Shown here: piece after piece, positions 1 to 6,871 of the stretch | How positions within the stretch are numbered: position 1 is the stretch's first letter | Layout of the letters: every line of letters begins with the position of its first letter | From: Caulobacter sp. | Lineage (GTDB): Bacteria > Pseudomonadota > Alphaproteobacteria > Caulobacterales > Caulobacteraceae | Direction: 5' to 3' | Length of the DNA stretch: 7,100 nt | Assembly: GCA_028291125.1 (NCBI GenBank) | Contig: JAQGIN010000080.1 | Location: 1 to 7,100 of the forward strand | Notes under the pieces: generated by a model | Seen by the model: the letters and a program-made list of their open reading frames with translations, nothing else | The model's database searches: none | Told to the model about the DNA's origin: nothing | Translations under genes and position numbers: made by a program

Positions 1-2617
1 CCCAGGCGGTGGTCTTGGCCAGCAGGGCCGGCGCGGTGCGGATCGTGAAGCGGTGGGGGTCCAGGCCGGCCTTCACCTGGGTCCAGGTCAGCGGCATCGA
101 CACCGGCGCCCCGGGCCGGGCCCGCGGCGACAGCACCGCCACCGCCGTGCTCATCCGGTCGTTGCGCAGATAGTCGAGGAAGATGCGGTCGGCGCGGTCC
201 TTCTTGGCCATGCTGATCAGGTAGCGGTCGGGGGCGTCGGCGGCCATGCGGGCGCAGACCTCCTTGGCGAAGGCCTTGGCCGCCGGCCAGGCGACCTTGT
301 CCGACAGCGGGGTGACCACGTGCAGGCCCTTGCCGCCGGTGGTCTTGCAGAACGGGGTCAGGCCCAGGTCCTCGAGCCGGTCGCGGACCTCGCGCGCCGC
401 CTCGATCACCGCCTCGAAGCCAAGCTCGGGAGCCGGGTCGAGGTCGAACACCAGCCGGCCGGCGACCTCGGGATCGCCCGGCTGGCAGTTCCACGGATGC
501 AGCTCGGCGGCGCCGATCTGGGCGGCGGCGGCCAGGGCCTCGCGGCGGTCGATCTGCACATAGGGCTGGTGGTCGCCCGACACCGTCACCAGGTCGATCA
601 GGGACGACATGCCTCGCATGGCGTGGCGCTGGAAGAACCGCTCGCCGTCGATCCCGTCGGGGACGCGGATCAGCGAACAGGGCCGGCCCTTGAGGTGCGG
701 CAGCATCCAGTCGGCCACCGCCTCGAAATATTGGGCCAGGTCGAGCTTGGTCACCGGCGCGCCGTCGCCGCCGTCGGGCCACAGGGCCTTGTCGGGCTTG
801 GAGAGGGGGACGTCCATGACCACCGCCGAGCCCTTGGCCGTCAGGGTCTTGGCCGGCGCGGCGCGCGGGGTCGGGGTGGCCAGTTCGACGCTCTCGGCCG
901 GGGCCGGCGTTTCGGCCACCACCTCCTCCGCCGGCTTGTCCTCGCGCAGGCCCTTGAACGACGCCTGGCGAATCGAGCCGTCGCCGGTGAAGCCGGCATA
1001 TTCGATCTCGGCCACCAGTTGCGGCTTCACCCAGTGCATGTTGGCCGCCTTGCGCGGCGCCGCCTTACCCTCGAACGGCGAGGCGTCGGTCTCCAGCGCC
1101 TTGAGCCGCGGCAGCAGCCGGCCGACCTTGTCCTTGCCAAAACCGGTGCCGATGCGGCCGACATGGACCAGCTTGCCGTCGCGCATCACCCCGGCGATCA
1201 AGGACCGGAACGCCGACCCGGTGGTGGTGTAGCCGCCGATCACCACTTCGTGGCCGGCCCGGCACTTGGCCTTGGTCCAGGTGTCGCTGCGCCCTGAGCG
1301 GTACGGCGCGTCGAGCCGCTTGGAGATGACGCCCTCCAGCTCCAGCTTGCAGGCCGACAGCAGCACCGCGTCGCCGGCGGTCTCGAAATGGTCGACATAG
1401 CGCAGGTTCGGCCGCTCGCCGGCGGCGTCGAGCATCGCCTTCAGCCGCGCCTTGCGCTGGCGCAGCGGCAGCGGCCGCAGATCCTGGTCGTCCTCGAACA
1501 GCAGGTCGAAGACGAAGAAGATCAGGTCGTCGGTGGCCTCCTCCGACAGCGCCGCCTGCAGGCCGGCGAAGTCGGGCTGACCGGCGGCGTCCAGGGCCAC
1601 CACCTCGCCGTCGAGGATGGCGTCCGGCAAACCGCGCGCGGCGGCGATGATCGCCGGGAACTTGCCGCTCCAGTCGAGGCCCTTGCGGGTGCGCAGGGTG
1701 GCCTTTCCGCCCGCGATTCGCAGTTGCACGCGGTAGCCGTCGAACTTGATCTCGTGCGCCCAGCCGGGGCCGGCCGGCGGGCGGTCCAGCGACTTGCACA
1801 GCTGCGGCTCGACGAAGGCGGGCAGGGATTTGACGGTCGCAGCCTTGCTCTTCGAAGCGGCGGCCTTGGCCGGGGCGGGCGAAAACAGCTGCGCCTTGGC
1901 GGTCTCCAGCGCCTCCTTCTGGCCCGCGGCGCGCTGCGCGGCGGTGCGGCTGGTCCAGACCGCGTCGGCCTCGCCCTTGCGGCGTAGGATGAACGGCTCG
2001 GGCCCCGCCCCCTCCCCGGCCTCGATCTGGGCCATGCTCCGGCCCGAGGCGACCGAGCGATCCTCCTTCAGCAGGGCTTCGCCGTCGCCCGGCCGCGCGG
2101 CCGCGTCCTTGTGCTTGATCAGCAGCCAGTTATTGCGCTTGCCGCCCCCCCCATTCTTGGAATCTCGGTCGCGGGCCATGCGCACCAGCACCCAGGAGCC
2201 GTGCAGCCGCTCGCCCTCGAGCACGAACTTCAGTTCGCCCTTCTTGAGCGCCTTGGCCAGATCCTCGAAGCCGGGCTCGGGAGCCCAGTAGCCGCGGTCC
2301 CACAGCTGCACCGTGCCGCCGCCGTACTGGCCCTTGGGAATCGTCCCCTCGAAGTCGCCATAGTCGAGCGGATGGTCCTCGACCTCGACCGCCAGCCGCT
2401 TGTCGGCCGGGTCCAGCGACGGCCCCCGCGTCACCGCCCACGACTTCAGCACCCCGTCGACCTCCAGCCGAAAGTCGTAGTGCAGCCGGGTGGCGGCGTG
2501 TTTCTGGATGACGAAGCGGGCCCGGGGGGCCGGAGCGACGGCGCGATCGCCGCTCGGCTCGGCGGTGGTCTTGAAATCGCGCTTGGCGCGATAGGCGGCG
2601 AGTTTGACGTCGGCCAC
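1..2617 (-). CDS. ligD: ATP-dependent DNA ligase LigD (NHEJ), 3' end cut by window edge
   Basis: LigD trims, fills and seals broken DNA ends in bacterial non-homologous end joining, normally recruited by Ku. I read 872 codons in one frame without a stop from a GTG at 2615-2617 to the left edge. The start is set by AAAGGGAGC (minus strand, 2624-2632) 7 bases upstream and by the usual LigD N-terminus. Phosphoesterase domain, residues ~10-155: [18 protein letters not shown] and VEDHPLDYG supply H40, H46, D48, R50 and H82, matching the Pseudomonas LigD metal/active-site set. Ala/Lys-rich linker, ~245-262. Ligase domain, ~265-565: nucleotidyl-lysine K291 in [14 protein letters not shown] with K433, WTKAK with K449/K451, and an OB-fold ending near GLREDK (556-561). 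Pro/Ala linker, ~562-597. Primase-type polymerase, ~600 onward: FDLDP (D725, D727), TTGGKGLHV (H766) and DYLRN (D815). All catalytic residues are present; by family length only about 15-30 residues are missing. Ku is not in view. Confidence 0.97.
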   Translation of the reverse strand, partial: MADVKLAAYRAKRDFKTTAEPSGDRAVAPAPRARFVIQKHAATRLHYDFRLEVDGVLKSWAVTRGPSLDPADKRLAVEVEDHPLDYGDFEGTIPKGQYGGGTVQLWDRGYWAPEPGFEDLAKALKKGELKFVLEGERLHGSWVLVRMARDRDSKNGGGGKRNNWLLIKHKDAAARPGDGEALLKEDRSVASGRSMAQIEAGEGAGPEPFILRRKGEADAVWTSRTAAQRAAGQKEALETAKAQLFSPAPAKAAASKSKAATVKSLPAFVEPQLCKSLDRPPAGPGWAHEIKFDGYRVQLRIAGGKATLRTRKGLDWSGKFPAIIAAARGLPDAILDGEVVALDAAGQPDFAGLQAALSEEATDDLIFFVFDLLFEDDQDLRPLPLRQRKARLKAMLDAAGERPNLRYVDHFETAGDAVLLSACKLELEGVISKRLDAPYRSGRSDTWTKAKCRAGHEVVIGGYTTTGSAFRSLIAGVMRDGKLVHVGRIGTGFGKDKVGRLLPRLKALETDASPFEGKAAPRKAANMHWVKPQLVAEIEYAGFTGDGSIRQASFKGLREDKPAEEVVAETPAPAESVELATPTPRAAPAKTLTAKGSAVVMDVPLSKPDKALWPDGGDGAPVTKLDLAQYFEAVADWMLPHLKGRPCSLIRVPDGIDGERFFQRHAMRGMSSLIDLVTVSGDHQPYVQIDRREALAAAAQIGAAELHPWNCQPGDPEVAGRLVFDLDPAPELGFEAVIEAAREVRDRLEDLGLTPFCKTTGGKGLHVVTPLSDKVAWPAAKAFAKEVCARMAADAPDRYLISMAKKDRADRIFLDYLRNDRMSTAVAVLSPRARPGAPVSMPLTWTQVKAGLDPHRFTIRTAPALLAKTTAW

Positions 2618-2623
2618 GGAAAA

Positions 2624-2632
2624 GCTCCCTTT
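2624..2632 (-). promoter_or_regulatory. Ribosome binding site of ligD
   Basis: On the minus strand this reads AAAGGGAGC, with the purine core 7 bases before the GTG at 2617. It decides the ligD start: the frame stays open further upstream, but no other candidate start there has a comparable Shine-Dalgarno sequence or matches the usual LigD N-terminus. Confidence 0.75.
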
Positions 2633-2697
2633 GCTCGGAAAGAGTCGCCTGGCGCGCTGAAGGTTCCCCTTGCCCGAAACCTCGATTCCAGGCCTGA

Positions 2698-2726
2698 TTG
2701 TCAATGACACCGGTTTCCACTAGAGA
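2698..2726 (+). promoter_or_regulatory. Candidate sigma-70-type promoter for the hydratase-transporter operon
   Basis: TTGTCA at 2698-2703 matches the -35 consensus at 5 of 6 positions. After a 17-base spacer comes TAGAGA at 2721-2726, a weaker -10 matching 3 of 6. It lies about 50 bases ahead of the GTG of the hydratase and points toward it. The optimal spacing and the operator-like palindrome inside the spacer support it. The poor -10 keeps this a prediction. Confidence 0.4.
2706..2717. promoter_or_regulatory. Operator-like imperfect palindrome centred on ACCGGT
   Basis: GACACCGGTTTC is a 12-bp inverted repeat in which five of six base pairs are symmetric, centred on CC/GG. It sits wholly between the proposed -35 and -10 boxes, the classic position for a repressor that blocks RNA polymerase. 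Even-length palindromes with a central CG-rich core are typical of LacI-family operators controlling sugar and sugar-acid genes. No regulator gene is in the window, so the regulator family is inference. Confidence 0.4.
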
Positions 2727-2738
2727 CGACCGACGCCC

Positions 2739-2757
2739 GGTCAACGGGCCAGTGACC
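2739..2757. promoter_or_regulatory. Inverted repeat GGTCA-N9-TGACC upstream of the hydratase
   Basis: Two perfect 5-bp half-sites (2739-2743 and 2753-2757) are separated by 9 bases, just downstream of the proposed -10 box and 21 bases before the hydratase start. A second small hairpin, GCCCG-N5-CGGGC (2735-2749), overlaps it. The dyad could be a second regulator site or a 5' leader structure, but short GC-rich dyads arise by chance in DNA of this composition. Confidence 0.25.
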
Positions 2758-2763
2758 TTACCA

Positions 2764-2770
2764 GGGAGGA
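2764..2770 (+). promoter_or_regulatory. Ribosome binding site of the hydratase gene
   Basis: GGGAGGA lies 8 bases before the GTG at 2779, a near-ideal Shine-Dalgarno. It places the start there rather than at the upstream in-frame TTG (2698) or ATG (2704), which would add about 27 residues of promoter-derived, low-complexity sequence and would start inside the proposed promoter. Confidence 0.8.
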
Positions 2771-2778
2771 ACAGCGGC

Positions 2779-3597
2779 GTGACCGTTTCAACCGCGCAGA
2801 GCGGGATTTTCGCACCGGCCTCCATCGCGACGCAATTCGTCGAGGCCCGCCGTCTGGGCGTGTCGGTCCCGGGCTATCCCGGCGGCGTGCTGCCCCAGAC
2901 CATGGCCGAAGGCTACGCCGTGCAGGACATCGCCATCGGCCTATGGCCCGACGAGCTGGTCGGCTGGAAGGTCGGGCTGGTGCCGCCGCAGCACCGCGAG
3001 CGCCTGGGCGCCGAACGCCTGGCCGGCTGCATCTTCAAGAAGAACGTCTGGGAGGCGACCGCCGCCCCCACCCCCTTCCGCGCCATCGATGGCGGCTTCA
3101 CCGCCGTCGAGGCCGAGTTCATCGTCCGCCTCGGCCAGGACGCCCCCGCGGGCAAGACCGACTGGACCGTCGAGGAAGCCGCCGACTATGTCGGCGAGCT
3201 GCTCATCGGCATCGAGATCGCCGGCAGCCCGCTGAAGACCATCAACGCCCTGGGCCCGCCCATCGTCGCCTCCGATTTCGGCAATAATGACGGCCAGATC
3301 CTCGGCCCTGCGATCACCGACTGGCGGACGCGCGGCTGGTCGACCCTGCCCGCCGAGACCTTCATCAACGAGGTGTCGGTCGGCCAGGGCGGGGCGTTCT
3401 CGATCCCCGGCTCGCCGCTGGCGGCCCTGGCCTTCCTGCTCGGCCACGTGGCGTCGCGCGGCCGGCCGCTGAAGGCGGGCATGCTGGTGACCACCGGGGC
3501 CAGCACCGGAATTCATGACGTTGTCGCCGGCGACAAAGCCCGCGTAGACTTCGGTCCGTTCGGCGACATCGCCTGTGTCGCCGTCGCCGCCAAATAA
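2779..3597 (+). CDS. 2-keto-4-pentenoate hydratase family protein (FAH superfamily)
   Basis: The predicted 272-residue cytoplasmic enzyme belongs to the 2-keto-4-pentenoate hydratase / 2-oxohepta-3-ene-1,7-dioate hydratase family, whose members add or remove water on 2-keto acids using a divalent metal. The family's roughly 260-residue length fits. GWKVGL carries K64, equivalent to the conserved lysine of MhpD-type hydratases. The metal ligands are E111 and E113 in AVEAEF and E146 in GIEIAGSP, spaced much as in MhpD (E106, E108, E139). The C-terminal half has the usual LLGH and TTGASTGIHD segments. The gene starts an operon with the symporter gene 37 bases downstream. No extradiol dioxygenase, aldolase or acylating aldehyde dehydrogenase lies nearby, so classic meta-cleavage of aromatics is not supported. 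A sugar-acid or keto-acid substrate, as for other FAH-superfamily dehydratases such as Caulobacter XylX, is equally possible. Family call is firm; substrate is unknown. Confidence 0.88.
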   Translation: MTVSTAQSGIFAPASIATQFVEARRLGVSVPGYPGGVLPQTMAEGYAVQDIAIGLWPDELVGWKVGLVPPQHRERLGAERLAGCIFKKNVWEATAAPTPFRAIDGGFTAVEAEFIVRLGQDAPAGKTDWTVEEAADYVGELLIGIEIAGSPLKTINALGPPIVASDFGNNDGQILGPAITDWRTRGWSTLPAETFINEVSVGQGGAFSIPGSPLAALAFLLGHVASRGRPLKAGMLVTTGASTGIHDVVAGDKARVDFGPFGDIACVAVAAK

Positions 3598-3619
3598 AAG
3601 CAACGAAATCGGCAAGGGT

Positions 3620-3626
3620 AAGGAAG
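3620..3626 (+). promoter_or_regulatory. Ribosome binding site of the MFS transporter gene
   Basis: AAGGAAG lies 8 bases before the ATG at 3635. It favours that ATG over the in-frame GTG at 3629, which would leave only 2 bases of spacing, and over the GTG at 3575, which overlaps the hydratase by 23 bases and adds a polar tail. Confidence 0.75.
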
Positions 3627-3634
3627 ACGTGTCC

Positions 3635-4909
3635 ATGGACATCCCGAAATTCACCGCGCCCTCGGAACGCATCGGGCGATACCGGTGGGTGATCGTCGGC
3701 CTGCTGTTCGCGGCGATGATCATCAACTATGTCGACCGCCAGACCATCGGTCTGCTGAAGGCCGACCTGAGCAAGGAATTCGGCTGGAACGAGACCGACT
3801 ACGCCAATCTGGTGATCTATTTCCAGCTGGCCTACGCCCTGGCCTATGTCGCCTGGGGCAAGATCATGGACAAGATCGGGGCCCGCTGGGGCTTTGGCGT
3901 CGCCTTCCTGATCTGGCAGGTGGCCCACATCTCCCACGCCGCCGCCCGTAGCCTGGGCGGCTTCATCTTCGCCCGCATGGCGCTCGGCGTCGGCGAGGCC
4001 GGCGGCTTCCCCGGCGGCATCAAGGCGGTGGCCGAGTGGTTCCCCAAGAAGGAACGCGCCCTGGCCACCGGCATCTTCAACGCCGGCACCAATATCGGCG
4101 CCATCGTCACCCCGCTGGTGGTGCCGGGCATCGTCCTGGCCTTCGGCTGGCAGATGGCCTTCATCGTCACCGGGGTCGCCGGCCTGGTCTGGCTGCCGCT
4201 GTGGCTGATCGTCTATCGCCGCCCGCGCGAGCAGAAGCGCGTTGGCGCCGCCGAACTGGCCCATATCGAGCAGGATCCGGCCGACCCGGTCGAGAAGATC
4301 GGCTGGCTCACCCTGCTGACCAAGCGCGAGACCTGGGCCTTCGCCCTGGGCAAGTTCCTGATCGACCCGATCTGGTGGATGTTCCTGTTCTGGCTGCCCG
4401 ACTTCCTGGGCAAGCGCCACGGCCTGGACCTCAAGAGCTTCGGCCCGCCGCTGGTGGCCATCTATCTGCTCAGCGACGTCGGCAGCGTCGCCGGCGGCTG
4501 GCTGTCGTCGCGGTTCATGAAGATGGGCTGGACGATCAACCGCTCGCGCAAGACCACCATGCTGATCTGCGCCCTGCTGGCCATGCCGGTGATGTTCGCC
4601 GCCAAGGCCGACAGCCTGTGGGTCGCCGTGCTGATCATCGGCGTCGCCACCGCCGCCCACCAGGGCTTCTCGGCCAATCTCTACACCCTGCCGTCGGACG
4701 TCTTCCCGCGCGGCGCGGTGGGCTCCGTCGTCGGCATCGGCGGCATGCTCGGGGCCTTCGGCGGCATGGCCTTCTCGGCCTATATCGGCGACATCCTCGA
4801 GAAGCTGGGCACCTATACGCCGATCTTCATCGTCGCCGGCTGCACCTATCTGGTCGCCCTGGCGGTCATCCACCTGCTGACTCCGAAGATGGAGCCGGTG
4901 AAGATCTAG
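3635..4909 (+). CDS. MFS transporter, anion:cation symporter (ExuT/DgoT-like) family
   Basis: The 424-residue inner-membrane protein has about twelve hydrophobic segments and imports an organic anion with protons, by family resemblance to hexuronate, galactonate and glucarate symporters. The signature NYVDRQT (31-37) ends helix 1 and supplies D34-R35. GVGEAGGFP (118-126) supplies E121. The spacing of D34 and E121 (87 residues) equals that of the proton-coupling pair D46/E133 of E. coli DgoT. The inter-helix motif GKIMDKIGAR (75-84) is the MFS motif A. A long cytoplasmic loop around residues 205-235 separates the two six-helix halves. The gene is 37 bases behind the hydratase gene and is followed by a strong terminator, so the two form a closed operon. 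This context suggests the transporter imports the hydratase substrate or its precursor. Sugar acid, aromatic acid and keto acid are all possible; sequence alone does not decide. Confidence 0.92.
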   Translation: MDIPKFTAPSERIGRYRWVIVGLLFAAMIINYVDRQTIGLLKADLSKEFGWNETDYANLVIYFQLAYALAYVAWGKIMDKIGARWGFGVAFLIWQVAHISHAAARSLGGFIFARMALGVGEAGGFPGGIKAVAEWFPKKERALATGIFNAGTNIGAIVTPLVVPGIVLAFGWQMAFIVTGVAGLVWLPLWLIVYRRPREQKRVGAAELAHIEQDPADPVEKIGWLTLLTKRETWAFALGKFLIDPIWWMFLFWLPDFLGKRHGLDLKSFGPPLVAIYLLSDVGSVAGGWLSSRFMKMGWTINRSRKTTMLICALLAMPVMFAAKADSLWVAVLIIGVATAAHQGFSANLYTLPSDVFPRGAVGSVVGIGGMLGAFGGMAFSAYIGDILEKLGTYTPIFIVAGCTYLVALAVIHLLTPKMEPVKI

Positions 4910-4938
4910 GGCGCCGTCGCCGCTTCGGCTTCCCGACC

Positions 4939-4969
4939 AAGCCCCTGGCCGCGAGGCCGGGGGCTTTTT
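4939..4969 (+). terminator. Rho-independent terminator of the hydratase-transporter operon
   Basis: A 10-bp stem GCCCCTGGCC / GGCCGGGGGC (one T-G wobble) closes a GCGA tetraloop at 4951-4954 and is followed by TTTTT at 4965-4969. Two A residues before the stem can extend the pairing into the T-run. It lies 29 bases after the transporter stop codon and separates the operon from the oxidoreductase gene. Confidence 0.93.
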
Positions 4970-4971
4970 AC

Positions 4972-4990
4972 TGGCCTCCTCCCAAGGCCA
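4972..4990. repeat. Short inverted repeat TGGCCT-N7-AGGCCA
   Basis: Two perfect 6-bp half-sites (4972-4977, 4985-4990) flank 7 bases in the 53-base gap between the terminator and the oxidoreductase start. If a promoter for ydgJ lies here, this dyad would be in or next to it. I could not identify convincing -35 and -10 boxes, and chance occurrence is quite possible. Confidence 0.25.
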
Positions 4991-5022
4991 AATCCATAGT
5001 CCGTCCGCCTCGGAGTGTCCCC

Positions 5023-6054
5023 ATGCCCCAAGCTCTCAATGTCGCCGTCGTCGGCTACGGCTTCGCCGGCCACACCTTCCATAGCCCGCTGATCGCCGCC
5101 ACCCCCGGCCTGACCCTGCACACCGTGGTCTCGCGCGACCCGGCCAAGGTGCTGGCCGACCATCCCGGCGTGACGGTCGCCCCCACCCTGGAGGCGGCCC
5201 TGGCCGATCCGGCCGTCGACCTGGTGGTCATCGCCACCCCCGACCTCCTCCACGCCAGCCAAGCCCACGCGGCGCTCGACGCCGGCAAGGCGGTGGTGAT
5301 CGACAAGCCGTTCGCCGTCACCCTGGCCGACGCCCAGGCGGTGGCCGACCACGCCAAGGCCGCCGGCCGCTTTCTGAGCATCTTCCACAACCGCCGCTGG
5401 GACTCGGACTTCCTGACCCTCAAGGCGCTGATCGCCGACGGCACGATGGGCGACATCGTCCAGTACGAGAGCCATTTCGACCGCTACCGCCCGGTCGCCG
5501 CCGACCGCTGGCGCGAGGCCCCCGGGGCCGGGGTGCTGCTCGATCTGGGCCCGCACCTGATCGACCAGGCCCTGGTGCTGTTCGGCCAACCGAAGGCGGT
5601 ATATGCCGACATCGCCATCCAGAAGGACGGCGGCCGGGCCGGCGACTATTTCCACCTGCTGTTGCGCTACGAGCGCCTGAGGGTGATCCTGCACGCCAGC
5701 CAGATGACCATCGCCAGCGACCTGCGGATGGCCGTGCACGGGACCAAGGCCAGTTTCCTCAAGCAGGGCCTCGACCCGCAGGAGGCGGCGATGAAGATCG
5801 GCGGCGTGCCCGGCTCCCCCGGCTGGGGCCAGGACCCGCGGCCGGGGACCCTGACCTGGCGCGACGGCGAGGCCAACGCCAGCCGCCTCGTCCCCGGCGT
5901 GGCCGGCAACTACCTGGCCTATTACGCCGGCGTCCGCGACGCGCTGAACGGCGCCGGCGACAACCCCGCCCCGGCCGACCAGGCCCTGGCGGTGATGACC
6001 CTGCTCGACCTGGCCGCCCAGAGCGCCGCGCAGGGCCGCGAGCTCCTGCTGTGA
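5023..6054 (+). CDS. ydgJ: Gfo/Idh/MocA-family oxidoreductase, YdgJ-like
   Basis: The predicted 343-residue cytoplasmic NAD(P)-dependent dehydrogenase closely resembles E. coli YdgJ (about 346 residues) along its whole length. The N-terminal Rossmann domain has VVGYGFAGHTFHSPL (9-23) with the G11-x-G13 turn, then IATPDLLH (70-77) and DKPF (94-97), in which K95 is the family's catalytic lysine. The subfamily signature FHNRRWDSDFLTLK follows at 121-134, then ESHFDRYRP (149-157). The C-terminal domain has LLDLGPHLIDQ, giving D174, H178 and D181 of the DxGxH-x2-D motif. DKP in place of the common EKP also occurs in YdgJ. A GGAG 7 bases upstream supports the ATG; the frame is open far upstream but that part lies antisense-like inside the transporter gene. 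It is separated from the preceding operon by a terminator and overlaps the next gene by 4 bases. Substrate is unknown; polyol or sugar oxidoreductases are typical of the family. Confidence 0.93.
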   Translation: MPQALNVAVVGYGFAGHTFHSPLIAATPGLTLHTVVSRDPAKVLADHPGVTVAPTLEAALADPAVDLVVIATPDLLHASQAHAALDAGKAVVIDKPFAVTLADAQAVADHAKAAGRFLSIFHNRRWDSDFLTLKALIADGTMGDIVQYESHFDRYRPVAADRWREAPGAGVLLDLGPHLIDQALVLFGQPKAVYADIAIQKDGGRAGDYFHLLLRYERLRVILHASQMTIASDLRMAVHGTKASFLKQGLDPQEAAMKIGGVPGSPGWGQDPRPGTLTWRDGEANASRLVPGVAGNYLAYYAGVRDALNGAGDNPAPADQALAVMTLLDLAAQSAAQGRELLL

Positions 6055-6536
6055 CCGCCGCCGCCGACGACGTCCGGGCCCGGATCGCCGCCATCGCCGC
6101 CGAGGAGCGGGCGCTCGTCCTGCCGCGCTTCGACCTCGACCTGGCCTGGCGGCTGGGGACCTTCTTGCGCGACGCCGCCCTGGCCCGCGCCGCCCCGGTG
6201 GCCATCGACATCAGCCTCAAGGACCGGCCGCTGTTCCACGCCGCCCTGCCCGGCGCCGACATCGCCAACGCCGACTGGGTGCGCCGCAAGCGCAACACCG
6301 TCCTGCGGCTGGGCCAGAGCACGCTGGGCCTGGGCCTGAAGCTGGCGGCGGCGGGCGAGACGCTGGAGGGCCGCTACGGCCTGACGATCGCCGACCACAG
6401 CGACCACGGCGGCGGCTTTCCGCTGAGCCTGATGGGGCTGGGGTGCATCGGGGCGGTGACGGTGTCGGGGCTGCCTTCGGCGGAGGATCACGGGCTGGCG
6501 GCGGAGGGGATGCGGTGGGTGTTGGCGGGGATATGA
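6051..6536 (+). CDS. UPF0303 / haem-degrading-domain (DUF336-type) family protein
   Basis: The 161-residue protein matches the UPF0303 family in length and in conserved blocks: RRKRNTVLRLGQST (78-91), and DHSDHGGGFPLSL (115-127) leading into IGAVTVSGLPSAEDH (133-147). The family shares the small alpha/beta fold named 'haem-degrading' after HbpS, but haem degradation is not shown for UPF0303 members, so no reaction is assigned. No signal peptide or membrane segment is visible. The GTG start overlaps the oxidoreductase stop in GTGA (6051-6054). Only a weak purine stretch lies upstream, so translation is probably coupled to the preceding gene. The two proteins are therefore likely made together and may act on related substrates or cofactors, which is inference. 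No clear terminator follows directly. Confidence 0.88.
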   Translation: MTAAADDVRARIAAIAAEERALVLPRFDLDLAWRLGTFLRDAALARAAPVAIDISLKDRPLFHAALPGADIANADWVRRKRNTVLRLGQSTLGLGLKLAAAGETLEGRYGLTIADHSDHGGGFPLSLMGLGCIGAVTVSGLPSAEDHGLAAEGMRWVLAGI

Positions 6537-6752
6537 GCGGACGCCGCGCCATCGGGATGGATGGAACGAGGACACACACTCACTCGTAGCTTTCAGCCAC
6601 AATCACCCAGGTCGGAGCGTGAGTGCAGGTCCCCGTCCGGTCCCCGCCCCGCCTCCGCTCCGGAGGCTGGCGCGCCTTAAACCCTTGGTGGAATTGGAGC
6701 TCCGGCTTCAAGGGATTAAGGTGCTGTCTGGCCGTTGGCCTTCTTCCCACAC
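6537..6752. other. Non-coding region between convergent genes, part 1
   Basis: No frame here shows recognisable protein. An open frame beginning near 6623 runs straight through the repeats and resembles nothing I know. The stretch holds a weak inverted repeat CACTCAC / GTGAGTG (6577-6583, 6619-6625), a doubled GGTCCCCG-like motif near 6630-6650, and the 47-bp inverted repeat at 6675-6721. No intrinsic terminator with a T-run follows the UPF0303 gene. Confidence 0.6.
6675..6721. repeat. 47-bp inverted repeat with AT-richer arms
   Basis: CCTTAAACCCTTG (6675-6687) and CAAGGGATTAAGG (6709-6721) pair at 12 of 13 positions across a 21-base loop, which itself contains the perfect palindrome GGAGCTCC (6696-6703). 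The arms are clearly less GC-rich than the surroundings. It lies 138 bases after the UPF0303 gene. It has no T-run, so it is not a standard terminator, but it could stabilise an mRNA 3' end, bind a protein or be a small dispersed repeat. Confidence 0.75.
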
Positions 6753-6768
6753 CCCCCAATGTCCGTCA

Positions 6769-6789
6769 TTCCAGGCCTTGTGCCTGGAA
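6769..6789 (+). repeat. REP-like hairpin, left copy
   Basis: TTCCAGGC (6769-6776) and GCCTGGAA (6782-6789) form a perfect 8-bp stem around the loop CTTGT. CGTCAT overlaps its 5' flank. It has no following T-run on the plus strand, so it is unlikely to be a terminator for the UPF0303 gene. Confidence 0.85.
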
Positions 6790-6818
6790 CCCCTCTCTCC
6801 GCCCCAGGTGCGGTGGGG

Positions 6819-6840
6819 GACGGCGGCGCGCGCCGCCGTC
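6819..6840. repeat. 22-bp perfect palindrome in the core of the repeat element
   Basis: GACGGCGGCGC followed by its exact reverse complement occupies 6819-6840 with no spacer. It lies close to the centre of the inverted-repeat element (midpoint 6830.5), within a base of the palindrome's own midpoint (6829.5), so the whole element could fold as one long cruciform or hairpin tipped by this core. Confidence 0.9.
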
Positions 6841-6871
6841 GCGGCTCCTCACGTGCGAGCTGAACCAGGGG

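Noticed and set aside
53..1297. Long plus-strand open frame opposite ligD
   Set aside because: It is antisense to the ligase and polymerase domains, whose frame carries intact catalytic motifs. Its Arg/Gly/His-rich translation is the usual shadow in very GC-rich DNA.
1065..1799. Minus-strand open frame within ligD
   Set aside because: It is a frame-shifted reading of the ligase domain, low in complexity. The true frame keeps K291 and the other nucleotidyltransferase motifs through this interval, so there is no frameshift in ligD.
2130..2825. Minus-strand open frame spanning the ligD start and the intergenic region
   Set aside because: It overlaps the 5' part of ligD in another frame, crosses the divergent promoter and has no recognisable protein features.
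3365..4873. 502-codon minus-strand open frame opposite the MFS transporter
   Set aside because: It is antisense to a clearly real 12-helix transporter. Its Asp/Gln/Gly/His-rich composition mirrors complementary hydrophobic codons.
4036..5022. Upstream extension of the oxidoreductase frame
   Set aside because: The frame is open back to 4036, but this part runs inside the transporter gene, crosses the terminator and gives an Arg/Pro-rich translation. The ATG at 5023 has a ribosome site and fits the YdgJ N-terminus.
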